Positions 1 through 12,330 of a stretch of DNA of 64,000 bases are shown in pieces. The notes under the pieces are model-generated. The model searched no databases. It had not been told where the DNA came from and was given only the letters and a program-made list of their open reading frames with translations. Position 1 is the first letter of the stretch, and the number at the start of each line of letters is the position of its first letter. This DNA comes from Delphinus delphis. Lineage: Eukaryota > Chordata > Mammalia > Artiodactyla > Delphinidae. The position numbers and the translations under genes are program-made. The stretch lies in contig NC_082703.1 of NCBI RefSeq assembly GCF_949987515.2, forward strand, positions 11,804,680-11,868,679, read 5' to 3'.

Positions 1-620
1 TTTATAATAATAAAAGTTGAAATCAGAATATACATCCAACAATGGAAAAATGGTTAAATAATAAATAATGGTACATCCATAAAACAGAGCATTATGCAGT
101 CATTAAAAAGATGTTCTTATAATTTATCAAGTGAAAAAAGCAAGTTAGACTCTAATTTCAGAAAATAAAGATGTATGTGCATTTGTCTATATGTATATAT
201 TAACATATTATATATATACACACACCAAAAAACACATTTTTCTTTTAAGATTTTTTTGATGTGGACTATTTTTAAAATCTTTATTGAATTTGTTACAATA
301 TTGCTTCTTTTTATGTTTTGGTTTTTTGGCCGCAAGGCATGTGGGATCTTAGCTCCCCGACCAGGGATCGAACCCGCACAACACTGCATTGGAAGGTGAA
401 GTCTCAACCACAGGACAACCAGGGAAGTCCCCACGAACACATTTTTAAAGGTCTTTGGCAATGTATACCAAAATATAAGTGGTTATCCCACAAATGCAGA
501 TAGCTTTTAATTCTCTTCTTTATGCTTTTCTATATGGTCGAAATTTTCTATAAGAACACGTGTTACCTTTTTGCAATCGGGGGAAACGTATGCCAATAAA
601 AGTGGGAAAGATTTTTTTTG
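1..620 (+). mobile_element. L1 3' end fragment (ancient), split by a SINE
   Basis: Position 1-180 matches the L1 tail motif tggttaaataa...tggtacatcc...gtgaaaaaagcaag. The tail resumes after the SINE with tcttctttatgcttttctat and a motif of the form aaattttctataa-gaacacg. Old and diverged, with no coding capacity. It begins outside the window. Confidence 0.6.
242..435 (-). mobile_element. CHR-type tRNA SINE with 3' body, full insertion
   Basis: Reverse orientation: the body (gatgtggactatttttaaaatctttattgaa) precedes the tRNA head (gcatgtgggatcttagctcccc...agggaagtccc). The direct repeat aacacattttt at 231-241 and 436-446 marks the insertion, which landed in the L1 tail. Confidence 0.85.
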
Positions 621-665
621 TTTGTTTAATGAACAATCAAGGTTACATTTTTTTATACTATAGAA

Positions 666-972
666 CAAGAGTCAGCAAACTTTTCCTCTAAAAGATCAGA
701 TAGTAAATATTCCAGGCAGACTGTTGCTGTCACCAACTATTCAAGTTTGCCACTATAGAACAAAAGCTATAAACAATACTTAAGAAATAGGCATGGTTAT
801 GTTCTAATAAAACTTTATTTATACACAGTAAAACCTGGATTTACACAAATTTCATGAAATACTGTTCTTTTTATTTTTTTTTCAGCCACTTAAAAACGTA
901 GAAACCATTAGGCTCATATTCAGTACAAGCAGCAAGTAAGATGTGACCTACTAGCCAGTTTGCCAACTGCTG
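666..972 (+). mobile_element. hAT-type non-autonomous DNA transposon (MITE)
   Basis: Ends are imperfect inverted repeats (caagagtcagcaaac and gtttgccaactgctg). The 8-bp duplication ctatagaa at 658-665 and 973-980 is the hAT hallmark. The interior (agatagtaaatattccaggc, ataaaactttattta) matches a common mammalian Charlie-group MITE; I do not give a subfamily name. Confidence 0.75.
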
Positions 973-1103
973 CTATAGAACACAGACAAAATGCTCTAAG
1001 ACTAGAAAATATCCAATGCTGCTGTGATTAACAACCCACTATAGCTATTTTTTTAAAATCACAATACATTCATAAAATACCTAATGAGAATGCAACTTCT
1101 TGG

Positions 1104-1315
1104 GGCTTCCCTGGTGGCGCAGTGGTTGAGAGTCCGCCTGCCAAAGCAGGGGACACAGGTTCGTGCCCCGGTCCGGGAGGATCACACATGCCGCAGAGCG
1201 GCTGGGCCGGTGAGCCATGGCCATGGAGCCTGTGCGTCCGGAGCCTGTGCTCCGCAACGGGAGAGGCCACAACAGTGAGAGGCCCGCGTACCGCAAAAAT
1301 AATAATAATAATAAT
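1104..1315 (+). mobile_element. CHR-type SINE, young subfamily
   Basis: Complete from ggcttccctggtggcgcagtgg to gaggcccgcgtaccgc, with a tail of AAT repeats. The 15-bp duplication aatgcaacttcttgg is at 1089-1103 and 1316-1330. Confidence 0.92.
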
Positions 1316-1466
1316 AATGCAACTTCTTGGAAAAGAAAAGCTTTTTGATAAATCAGTTGCAAAATGAACCTCATTATAGTTGAATGAGTGAGCTTACTAT
1401 AGGGTTAGTAATATTAGCCAATTAAATGTTAAGAGATTATCTGCCAAAATTACAAATTATGTTTTT

Positions 1467-1672
1467 GGTTTTTTTTTTTTGCGGTACGCGGGCCTCTCAC
1501 TGTTGTGGCCTCTCCCGTTGAGGAACACAGGCTCTGGACACGCAGGCTCAGCAGCCATGGCTCACGGGCCCAGCCGCTCCGCGGCACGGGGGATCTTCCC
1601 AGACCGGGGCACGAACCCATGTCCCCTGCATCAGCAGGAGGACTTTCAACCACTGCACCACCAGGGAAGCCC
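1467..1672 (-). mobile_element. CHR-type SINE, young subfamily
   Basis: Reverse copy from the T-run and gcggtacgcgggcc to agggaagccc. The duplication acaaattatgttttt / acaaattgtgttttg has two mismatches, at 1452-1466 and 1673-1687. Confidence 0.92.
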
Positions 1673-3040
1673 ACAAATTGTGTTTTGAAAGAAGTCATCT
1701 TAGGTGATTTTATTTGACAGCAATTAGATAGTAGGATAAGCTATCCACTCAAGCCACTTCTAGTTCATGTCAACAGAAATCACACCAATAAGATTTAAGA
1801 TTTAAATTAGTAACAGATTTAGAAAATTTAAGACCAATCACAGTTCCAAATTAGCTAAGAAGGGATAACTTTTTCACCACCTAGCTTTTAAACCATACTA
1901 TACACTTCTCTCTGGCAGAGTAGAAATTCATCTCAAAAGCACATTTTTCCCTTAGAATGGTGTCATCTTCTAGAGAACGGACAGACTTCACACCAGTCTC
2001 AAGAGAAAGTTGGGTTTCAGCGGATTAGCTCAGAGATTTCTTTGTTCCTAAAACCTCTAAAAGTAAGGAAATTAATGCCTACTGTTACCACAGTAACTGA
2101 CTTGCCTAATTGCTTGAGGGCTAATAAAGAATCCCAACCTTTTTGAAATGCATCCCCCAAAAGACAAAAAAACACTACACTGTTAAGTTAAATGGCACAT
2201 ACAGATAACCATTTCAAGTCCAGGAAAAAAATATCAGTAAGTATTTCAATGCCTCACTCTGAGAGACAATTATATTGTTTAATGTGGACAAATTTTCAGT
2301 TACTACCTAAAATGGTTCGATTCTGTTTTGTTCAAAATATATGAAGGCTAACCTGATGAAATACACTGTTTTATAAACCTGATTATTTAATCAAAAATGC
2401 AAGAATTTTAGAATTATTCTAAAATTTTCTAACAAAATGTCACAAAAGAGAAGTCACGGTAAACAAGCTAAAATTTCAATTTCTCACTTTGGGCATTGAT
2501 GCAAATTTTACAAATATCCATTGAGTTTCACAAAGCTTCTCTAAGGAACAAAGCTGTATCACCATCACTACGCACAAAGGAAAACTAATAACAAAGGCTA
2601 GCTGATTTTGCAAAGGTCAGCAGAGTGCTCTAGCATTAAAAATTATACTATGAAGAAGCAGGGAAGTACAATGGAAAGAAATCTACACTTGGAGTCAGAA
2701 AACCTAGGCTCCAATGTTGCGCTGTATCAAGAAAAATTATCCAAAAGTTATAAGTAAGACAAAAAGAAGGCAATATGTCCTTTCAGTGTCATACAGGAGC
2801 ACAAGCCCACCCAATGATTATTTCATATGGAATATACATTTATTTAACTCATTATTTACTATTGATTAAAAACTCAGACTCTATGAAGTTACATGTTAAC
2901 TTGTAAAATTTTATCTAGTAAAAATGCAACTGAATTCTGTCCAGCAGAAAAGATAATCTCAAAGCCTATGGTTTTTACTGCCCTGTAGGACAGCCCTGTA
3001 CCTAAGCTAGCAATTGTTTCAAAGTTCTTTCTCCAATGTC
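1673..3040. other. Gene-free interval
   Basis: AT-rich sequence with no credible open frame, RNA gene or clear repeat. Positions 2655-2730 (ggagtcagaaaacctaggctcc) may be a decayed MIR. Presumed WRN intron 1. Confidence 0.5.
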
Positions 3041-3560
<520 letters not shown>

Positions 3561-3669
3561 ATAATCTTTGCTCCACTTTGAACCAATTTTATCTCCTGTT
3601 GGTTCCCTCATTATTGAATTAAACAAATGTGATGTGCTCATTGTATATCTGTATGAGAATTGGTCTTTA

Positions 3670-3785
3670 GTTTTTTAGAAAAATATGCTGTGACACTTGG
3701 CCACTTAGTATCCACGTGATCTTGCACAAGGCACTACTTCTCTAAATTTTCATTTCTTCATCTGTAAAATGGGAGTAAATTGCCA
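3670..3785 (+). mobile_element. MIR SINE fragment
   Basis: cttggccacttagtatccac...tcttgcacaaggcac...tctgtaaaatgggagta follows the MIR core and 3' consensus order. Confidence 0.6.
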
Positions 3786-4663
3786 TTATATTACTTGCCT
3801 TATTATAGTACATTATTATTATATATTACTTGCCCTACTGACCACGGGGTTGATGTCAAGATAAACAGTGATAAACCTGATGTGACATCTCTTAAACTGC
3901 AGCTATACATGATAGGAGTAGTGACAGATCTTTTACTGCTATTATACCTCACTCTCTTTAGTATACTGAGAAGGATCAAGAACCTATGGGTACAGAAAGA
4001 GATATCAAATCCATACAAATTAGACTAAGTATATAAATTTATCAAAAGTTAATTAAACACTGAAGTGCTTCATAGGCAGAATGTTCTTTTAAATGATAAA
4101 TCCAAATAGAGAAAAGAAAATGGATTCATTTATCCAAAAAGATTTCATTCTTACGCATCAGATCTGATCCAAGGAGTACTAAATTTCAACATGCATCTAT
4201 TTTATTTCTCTGTATATTACACAAATTATATTTAGGAGGTTTCCAACTACAATCCAAGTTACAACAGTAATATACATACACTCATCTAACTTTTCATGTG
4301 TGTAAATGAGAATATAGAAAAAAAATAAATTTTAAAAACTGATAAGTTATAAGATTGGATTAGTAAGTGTTTTCAAATAACCTAACAAAAAGCTTATAAG
4401 ACTAAAGCAGCTTAAATGATTCAGCAATTCACTTTGGTTATCAATGTCCTAAATTTGGTTAGACACTTTGGGTTTCACCTATACAATTATGTTATTTTTA
4501 CTAAAAGAGGCAGTTTCCAGTCAAAAAGTCTTTCAAATGTTAACAATGCAACAAACTTTAAAAATTCTGGGTTTGAGTTCTTTTATTATATTACATAGTT
4601 TCTGAAAATGTAACCTTACCCTATTATTTTATCTATACTTAACCAATATACTAGCAACTACTT

Positions 4664-4696
<33 letters not shown>

Positions 4697-5690
4697 TATA
4701 TAGACACATATACATGCACATAAACACATGCATGTATAATCTGTAATTTATTGTAGAAGATATAACTTATAAGGTATTCTCTTGTATTGTTTTTGAGAAT
4801 TCCTTTCTACTTTTCAATGCACTAATAGGAATAGGAGGGGGCAGAGTAAAAAAATTAGGACCAAAGAATCCACGACAAAACCCTCATTAAATTCCCTAAT
4901 TAAAGAGGATTTAATTAATCTATTGCTCAATTTTGGCTAATCTTAATTTCGCTCCAAATAACCCAAGCAAGCAAACAAGAAAAGCTAAATAAAACCACCA
5001 TTAGCATTTGGTCCAGCTACAGTAAATCACGGCAATTTTAAAAGTAGTGGGATATTTTTATTTTGAGAGACCTATTTCTTTATAGGCATCTACCAAATTT
5101 TCATAACTGTCAAGTATCATGTAATATATAATTTATAATAACAAAATATAAATTAAAATTTTTATTAATAGTCAACTGAAATAAAATACAAATAGAAACA
5201 ATACAAATAGAAACAAATAAATACAATAAAATGCTATTAAAATGCTAGCAACAGGGAAAAATATAAAAGCCTCTCTCTATGCTGTGTCATTGTGAGAAGC
5301 CGCACTGCCCATAAACCAGGAACATGACTTTACCTGAACTGAATCTATGGCACAGTGAAGTGCTTTATAACTGAATTTCACTATCCAACTGAATAATTCA
5401 TTATTTTTAATGAATTTTCTCTGTTCTGTAAGTAGCAATAGCCAGTCAGCTAAAATCAACCACTATAAACTGGGAAACTGCAGAGGAAGTTTTCAAGTAA
5501 GTCAATTTAAAACTTGCTTAGGCTGTCTATTTTTCCTTTTTATTTTTTACTCTTACTTCATATGGCCTGAGATGAAATTTTATAGGACTCATTATCAAGA
5601 GGACATTGACGGTTGCCTACCCAGCATCCATTCCACCCTGTACCCTTTGTACAGTACCATAAATTTAATTGAGATAATGACCAGTTACTC
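3786..5690. other. Gene-free interval with a TA/CA microsatellite
   Basis: AT-rich. Only short chance frames occur. The microsatellite at 4663-4735 is the one clear feature. Confidence 0.5.
4663..4735. repeat. (TA)n-(CA)n microsatellite
   Basis: A run of about 24 bases of alternating TA followed by degenerate ACATA units. Confidence 0.85.
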
Positions 5691-6175
5691 ACAAAGCCAA
5701 TGTGCTTCAAGACAGCGGCCCTTAGTACCAGCTCCCATGGAAAATCCAACTGATCTGAAAGTAATCCCATTCCCCTTGCCACAATGATGATTCAGAAACT
5801 CAGGCCTAAATTCAAGGCATTCCCTTGAATTGGGGGTAAGAATAAAACCTATGATCTAATTCAGGCCAATGAGATACAAGAGAAGGTGTTTAGGGGGTTT
5901 CTGAGAATAACATGTCTTGCACTTGTAAGAAAGTACCAGAAGAGATGCCCTATATTTGAGAATGGGAAGCCTGGGCCTTCTACAACCAGTTTGCCATTAT
6001 GATGGAAGCCAGCTTGAGGACGAAGCCAACACACAGAAGACAGCAAAGATGAGAAACGGAGCTATAGTAGATGGACTAAACCAGTCTTAAAGTCAGCCCT
6101 ACCTCAGCCTTCAAGTTTCATTTTAATAATAAATTTCCTTATTTGTTAAGCCTGTTTGAATCAAGTTTTCTGTGC
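5690..6175 (+). mobile_element. Old interspersed repeat, copy A (family not named)
   Basis: cccattccccttgccac...ttcaggccaatgagatac...ttccttatttgttaagcctg is a familiar mammalian repeat pattern ending in an AATAAA-like motif. A shorter related copy lies near 9935. Confidence 0.5.
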
Positions 6176-6396
6176 TTGCGTTCTAATACACAAATATAAT
6201 TGAAAATAAAAGTATGTGGCCAATTCTTTTCTTTCTTTAACCCCTTATCTTAAAAAAAATAAATTATAACAATAAAAAACTAGCCACACAAAGGATACAA
6301 TATCAAAAGTTTCATAACTTCATAGAGTTTCAAATCTTTTTAAATCAAAATAAGAATAAAATAACCTTAAATAGCAATGTAACAGAAAATTATAAC

Positions 6397-7048
6397 TGTT
6401 GGGGAAGCTAGTAAAGTAGTCTTGTTCAGGCTTCAGAGGCGGCACTAGGCTTCTCTCTGACCAAGCAACGACCCTAAAAACTGGCTAAGTGCCAAACTGC
6501 TGAGCTACATACAGGCCAGCAGGGGTGACACCAGCATACCTTGTAAATCATTAGATAAGACAGGGAGTAAATCTGGGGGCTTGAACCTTGAGGGCCTGGC
6601 CAGCCCCCGGGGATTAGAGAACATTCCAAGACTTTCAAGTTAAGACCAAGACATTTATGACAATACCAGGGCTGCAAATTTGCACGCAGGCTGATTATTA
6701 TCAGTGCTTATAGTGGGACTCCTTCGTGTAGCAAACTGAAGTCTCACCCGCGGGGTGGACGCACTGCCTGGAGCCTTTTCACAATTGGGACTCCAGATTG
6801 CTGTACCAGGGACTTCCCAGCGCTGCTTGAATATGGATGTAGGTGCTTCCCCAATTCGGTGACATATAAACCTCTGTCTTTACTATTCTTTCTTAATTAG
6901 TTATACTATTCTTTTCTTAATTAATATACTGTATTCTCGTGTTAATTCAATAAACTCTTTAAATTTTTGCTTAACTTAGTGCAGAGTGGTTATTTTGCCA
7001 GCGAATCCTACGAACCTTGAAACCAAAAGTAAGGTTTTCGGCAAAACA
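6397..7048 (+). mobile_element. Solo retroviral LTR with intact ends and 5-bp duplication
   Basis: Starts TGTTGGGG and ends GGCAAAACA. It is flanked by ataac at 6392-6396 and 7049-7053. Inside are a TATA-like box (acatataaac about 6863) and AATAAA at 6949-6954, in the order U3-R-U5. No internal proviral sequence adjoins either end, so it is a recombined solo LTR. The family is unknown; a 5-bp duplication suits class III or some class I elements. Confidence 0.82.
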
Positions 7049-7053
7049 ATAAC

Positions 7054-8500
7054 TTAAATAAATGGGAGTGATATTTAACTTTAGGATGCAAAGCTCTGTA
7101 TTGAGCAGAAATTCAGCATTGTCAGGTAGAAAGAAAAATGCAGTATTTTACAATAAGACCAATTTAAGTGTGGGAGGAACAGCAAAAGATAAAAATAGAC
7201 ACAGAGTGAAAAAGAAACTGGAAAATTAATATACAGTTCTGAAAGCAACCATAAGTTTACCCAACACAAATCTTTCATAAGAACTTCAAATTAGCCTCTT
7301 CAGACAGGGCAAGTTTACGTGAAATGAGTAAAAGGAAAAATCAGCAATCTTGTGATTGTACACCTCCCAGAAGGCAAAAGTTATCTTCCAGTCCAATTAT
7401 CTTACCACCACACTCCAGTGCCTTCATTTCATGAATGAACAGCAAAAGCAGATCAGGTTCCTACTGCCAGGCATGGAAACATTCATTATTCAACAGCAGA
7501 CTTCCCTGACACTGATGATCTATCACATGGATAGGGTCCACTGTGAAATACGGTGACATACGTTCAAACATTGCTCATCTGTCCTAGTCACTTTTACTAA
7601 CCCGGTGTTCTAGCCCAATAATGATTGATGGGTATTCCTTTTGACTTTGCCATATAGTTCTAATGGTTCTATAAAGAAATACCATGGGCCTGTGCATTAT
7701 CATTTTCAAAAAAAAAAAAAAAGATCAGGTGCCAATAGGTGATGTCTCATGCTACACATCAAAATTTCCAGAAGCAACAAACCTTTGATATTTTTTCCAA
7801 CGGCTCCTATTATTCCTACCATACACTAGGAAGATCCCACATCTCTACCTTCTCAGCCTCAGAGAGACCTAGAGAGAGGGTGAATCTCTGCCCTGCCCTG
7901 AAGAGCTAGCCTATCAGACTACAGGTGGAAGATCATAAAATGCAGGGACAAGAACACTGGACTCAGAAAGAAGCAAAGCCTTAAAGAAGGGAAGGGAGGG
8001 AAGGTCACTGGTTCCAATTATTTTAGGGAGAATGTGAAACTATTCTAATTGCTTATTTCCCAATGAAGAAATTATTCAAAAACCATCCTCTTTCTTAATC
8101 CTCCCACATATAAGGCATTTATCAAAAAAGAAAATCACCTTTAAAAGAGGCTGACTGCTCTGCCGTGAGGGAGGACACAAACTGATAAACCTCTATGATC
8201 CCCAAGGACAGTACTGCAGAATAATGATGGTGTTGATGATAACAATAAAAATGGTGATAATGATAAATTAAAAAAATAAAAGAGGTTGACTGCTATGACT
8301 AACCAGCTTTAACATGAGGTAAGCTTAACTCTTATCAAAGAGCTAAAGCCTCCAAAATACTTTTCCCCCAGTATCACTTTGAGGTGATTTGATTTTATCA
8401 AATTTTATCAATTGGACTACAAGGTTCAAATACTCCTGAGATGACCAGATTCAAGATAAGCATATACAAATTAAGGTACTTTTCTATATGTGAGCAAGAA
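7054..8500. other. Gene-free interval
   Basis: No credible gene. A degenerate gatgat/taacaat stretch occurs at 8224-8280. The rest is unassigned AT-rich DNA. Confidence 0.45.
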
Positions 8501-9700
8501 TCAGTTAAAAAATGTAATTTATATCTAAATTCAAGAACAGCAAAAATGACAATCTACTGAGGAATAAACCTAATATAAAATGCATGAGACCCATTTTAAA
8601 GACAACTAGAGAAGTTTACTAAGACATCAAAAAAGGGCTAGAGAAGACACACTGAGTTTCTGGATAGTCAGTCTCAAAACTTTAAATATATTAATTAAAT
8701 CAATACACTCAAGAATCAATACCAAGAAAAGACGTCGGCAGGATTTTTCATCGAACCACAAGTTTAAAGTTCACTAAGAAAAGAAATAGGTCAAGAGCAG
8801 TAAATATTTTTTTGGAAAATAAGAACAATAAGGAAAAGCTCACTCTATTAAACATAAGCAGTACACAAAAGCAGTAATTAAAATAGTGTGGAGTTGGTAT
8901 AAAAATAGATACAAATCAATGGAATAAAACATACCACGTTCAGAAACAGAGCCATGTAAATATAGAAATTTGACATATGCTAAAGGAGGCACTTCTAATC
9001 TTTAAGAAAGAACAAAGTACTCAATAAACGAGGTCAACAAAACTGTCTAAAATTCTGGTATACCATTATCAGCAAAAATTCAAAAGATTAATCACATACA
9101 ACATTTGCAAGAGAACAGAAACTGGCCTCATCATTTTCAAAGACATTTTGTAGAACTTATCAACACTTTATATTTCCATACTCTTCACCACATGCACATA
9201 TAAACACAAAGATGTATGCAAAGGATGTTCATTTTATCAGTCTGTAATAGCAAACATACTAAAAGCAATCAGTAGGGTAAATTAATAGTTAGATAATCAA
9301 TGACATATCCATATATGGCATAATAAGCATTCAGTAAAAGAATAAAACAGAACTATATGTATTAAGATGACAAGTTCTGTAACATAGGTGCCAAGTGAAA
9401 CAGGAAAAACTAAGTGTCAGTAGTAGTTACCATTTAAATTTGAAAATACAAAATGATAATACGTGTATTATGTAAATGCAAAGAACAATCCAGGAGGATA
9501 AGTATCAGTTAATAGGGGCCTCTACAGGGAATAGAATGGAATTGAGGTCAAGTATGTGAAAGGAGAGTTTTAATATTCTATAGTTTGTTTTTCAACAAGC
9601 ATATCTATCTCTCTCCCATCCTCACTCCCTCAGTCCCTCTCTCCTATCCACCTCTTTCTTGAAATCTGAGAGTTAACATGAAGGGCCCCTGCAAATAATG
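8500..9700 (+). mobile_element. L1 ORF2 3' end and 3'UTR remnant
   Basis: agtgtggagttggtataaaaatagataca followed by caatggaataaaac and tgctaaaggaggcac is the conserved order near the end of L1 ORF2. Motifs of the tail (catccatatatggcata...) follow. Heavily mutated with no open frame. Confidence 0.6.
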
Positions 9701-9934
9701 AAGTCAACAGTGATTTATAATTTTCTAACATGAGATCCTGAGGATAAACACAGTTTCATGATTTTAGTAAAATCAAGAATGAGAGGAGCGAAATGTTGAT
9801 TACCTTAATACAAGTAGGAAAGATGAGGGTAACAAACACATTCAGCCTTCCCCATCCCACCCCCATGTATAACAGCAAAGTTTCTGGAATGGGACTGACC
9901 TCATTACCAGTACCAGGAATGAAATCCAATTGTT

Positions 9935-10300
9935 TTAAAGCCAATATGGAAATCCCACTCCCCTTGCCACGCAACTGATTCAGGGACAGGAACTATAACC
10001 CAGGTCTCAATTCTCTGGTCTCCATTCCTGTCCATAATTACTAGGTCCAAGGTGGTCCAATTGTAACAAAGATCAGGATTCTCCTTCCATGCTATGGGAA
10101 GGGATGATTTTCCACCTTCTAGATGTGAAGAAAGAAATACATAGCCATAGTTGATGCACACAGTCATCCTACAACCATATAAGACATCACCCTGAAGGTA
10201 AAGCATCTTCATGCCTTCTTCATGGAAGAGGAACAAATACAGGGCCAGAAAAAATAGGCAGTGCTCTGACTGAACATGCCTGAAGGCCACTCTATCTCAG
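9935..10300 (+). mobile_element. Old interspersed repeat, copy B
   Basis: Shares cccactccccttgccac and the following gattcaggga/aggaactataaccca order with copy A at 5690. Strongly diverged. Confidence 0.4.
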
Positions 10301-10439
10301 GATGTGTCCACTAAATAGGTTAATAAATAACCTTTTAAAGCTGAAGTCACTTTGATTTGGATTTTCCATTAGTTGCAACTAAAAGCATCCCTGTTGATGG
10401 GATGGGATAAGTAAAACCTAACACCACCTCTTGATCCTA

Positions 10440-10680
10440 TTTTTTAAAGACTATATAGAATTCCATTTTCTTTATCTATCATAATTTATTTAACTATTCC
10501 CTATAGATGACAGTTAGGTTGCTTGCAAATTTCATCACAAACAATGTTCAAAGAATACCCTTGTGTGTATGTATGTATCTTTAGGCATTCATATTACTAT
10601 TTCCATAGGACAGATTCTTAGACATGAAATTACTAGGTCACAGAGCACTCCTATTTCTCTGCCTGTCTTCTTAACAATAA
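10440..10680 (-). mobile_element. Antisense L1 3' end fragment
   Basis: Order of motifs: attccattttctttatctatc, atttaactattccctatagatg, gttaggttgcttgcaaat, gaaattactaggtcac. This matches the reverse complement of the L1 tail. Confidence 0.5.
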
Positions 10681-11169
10681 ATTTTTCACAACCCTGGGAG
10701 ACAAGCCAAAGAAGCTATACAGAAAGCTAAGAAAAACTTCTACAGAAGTTTGGTGAAGGATTTCACCAAATCGTGTGGTGAAGGATTTTGAACTGAAAAC
10801 TAAAAAAAGATGTCTTACATCACCTGCCACTCCTACAAGAACACTTTGGTCAAAGAACAGACGTCCATGAAGGCTTATGGTTGACTATGAGTTGCAATAC
10901 AACCATATATAACTCAATACCTAATTTTCCAGTGTTAGATATAGATCAAGTTGATGGTATTTGAGATGGATATTAACGGATCATTATCACCATCAGTACT
11001 GTAGCTGTTTATATCTATAGCCTACCTCTTTCCCCCATACTTGCCCAGTGGCTTACACTCTTTAATGTATAATATCTGGGGAATATAGTGTGTCTCAGTT
11101 TTCTGACTAGCTCTCCCCCAATAATTTTGCCCACATCCTGCTCTACCCATTTGTTCACATGAGAATACC

Positions 11170-11816
11170 ATGTTATTACCAATAACTGAATCCTTCCATA
11201 ATCTCAATTCCAAGCATCTCACTCTCAAATTAACATCTCCTATTTTTGAAGCTCATTCCCTCTGGAAACTCAATCTTTTGATCCACCTGGGGCCTATAAT
11301 CCAATGGTCCTACTACCTTTGCACTCTCCTCACCCCCAGGCAGTCCTTACTTCCTCCTTGGCCAGTTTAATTGCAAAATTATAACCACTTCCTTGCCTAC
11401 TTCCCCAATTTCATTGCCCATCTCTGGTTTCATTATTCTTTCCTGGCAAAACTCTAACCCTGAACACAACAAATTCTCTGCCTACTCTGTGCCTATACCT
11501 ATGTAGCTGAATGAATGTAGCAGGTGAAAAACACAATCTTGTTGACTGATGTGTTTAAATTTGTGACCACCAACTTCAAGTGAACTCTTAGTCTTCCTAG
11601 CATTCTACAACTTTTCCCTAATCTATTTACTATCCTCTCTTTCTAAGCTAACTATTTATACCTTCTCTTGTCTACCTAAACCTATCATATTTCCTCCCAT
11701 TATCCCTCCCAGCTGACAACCATGCTTCAGACTTCACTTAAGCAATCAAAAAAGAATGTCCACAAGCTCCTACCCTGAAATTTATTCACATAATTGTATC
11801 TACGCCCATATACTCT
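11170..11816 (+). mobile_element. Possible 5' part of the L2 element
   Basis: Pyrimidine-rich, low-G sequence (tctcctc, cttccttggcc) resembling L2 coding-strand composition and leading in the right orientation toward the clear L2 at 12.3-13.6 kb. No diagnostic motif was found, so this is composition only. Confidence 0.3.
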
Positions 11817-12330
11817 ATTGTGATGGTTAATTTTACTGTGTCAATTTGAATGGGCCACAGGGTGCCCAAATATTTAAACATTATTCTGGGCATTTCTGTG
11901 AGGGTGTTTCGGGATGAGACTAACATTTGAATCAGCAGACTGAGTAAAGCAGACTGCCCTCCCCAATGTGGGTGGGCTTCATCCAATCTGTTGACGGCCT
12001 GACTATAACAAAAAGGCTGAGTGAGGGGGAATTCACTCTTTCTGTCTGCCTTTAAGCTAGGACATTAGTCTCCTGCCTTCAGACTCACACTTGGACTGAA
12101 ACAAATAGTGTCTGCTCTCCTGATTCTCAGGCCAGACTTAGAGTGGAACTATACCACTGGCTCTCCCAGGTCTCCAGCTTGCCATCTCTATACTAGATAG
12201 ACAGATAGATAGATAGATAGATATTACATATATAGACAGGTATAGGTTTAGATATAAAAATTGGGAATTGGCCCATGCTATTATGGAGGTATGAAGGTAG
12301 GTAGATAGGTAGATAGATAGATATCCCCCA
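11817..12330 (+). mobile_element. Interspersed repeat, LTR-like, copy 2 of 2, with GATA expansions
   Basis: Begins tgtgatggttaattttactg and matches the 3041 copy throughout its first 250 bases. Its right part is expanded by GATA repeats at 12195-12233 and 12294-12323. Confidence 0.6.
12195..12323. repeat. Two (GATA)n microsatellite blocks
   Basis: agat-type runs at 12195-12233 and 12294-12323, separated by about 60 bases of the host repeat. Confidence 0.85.
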
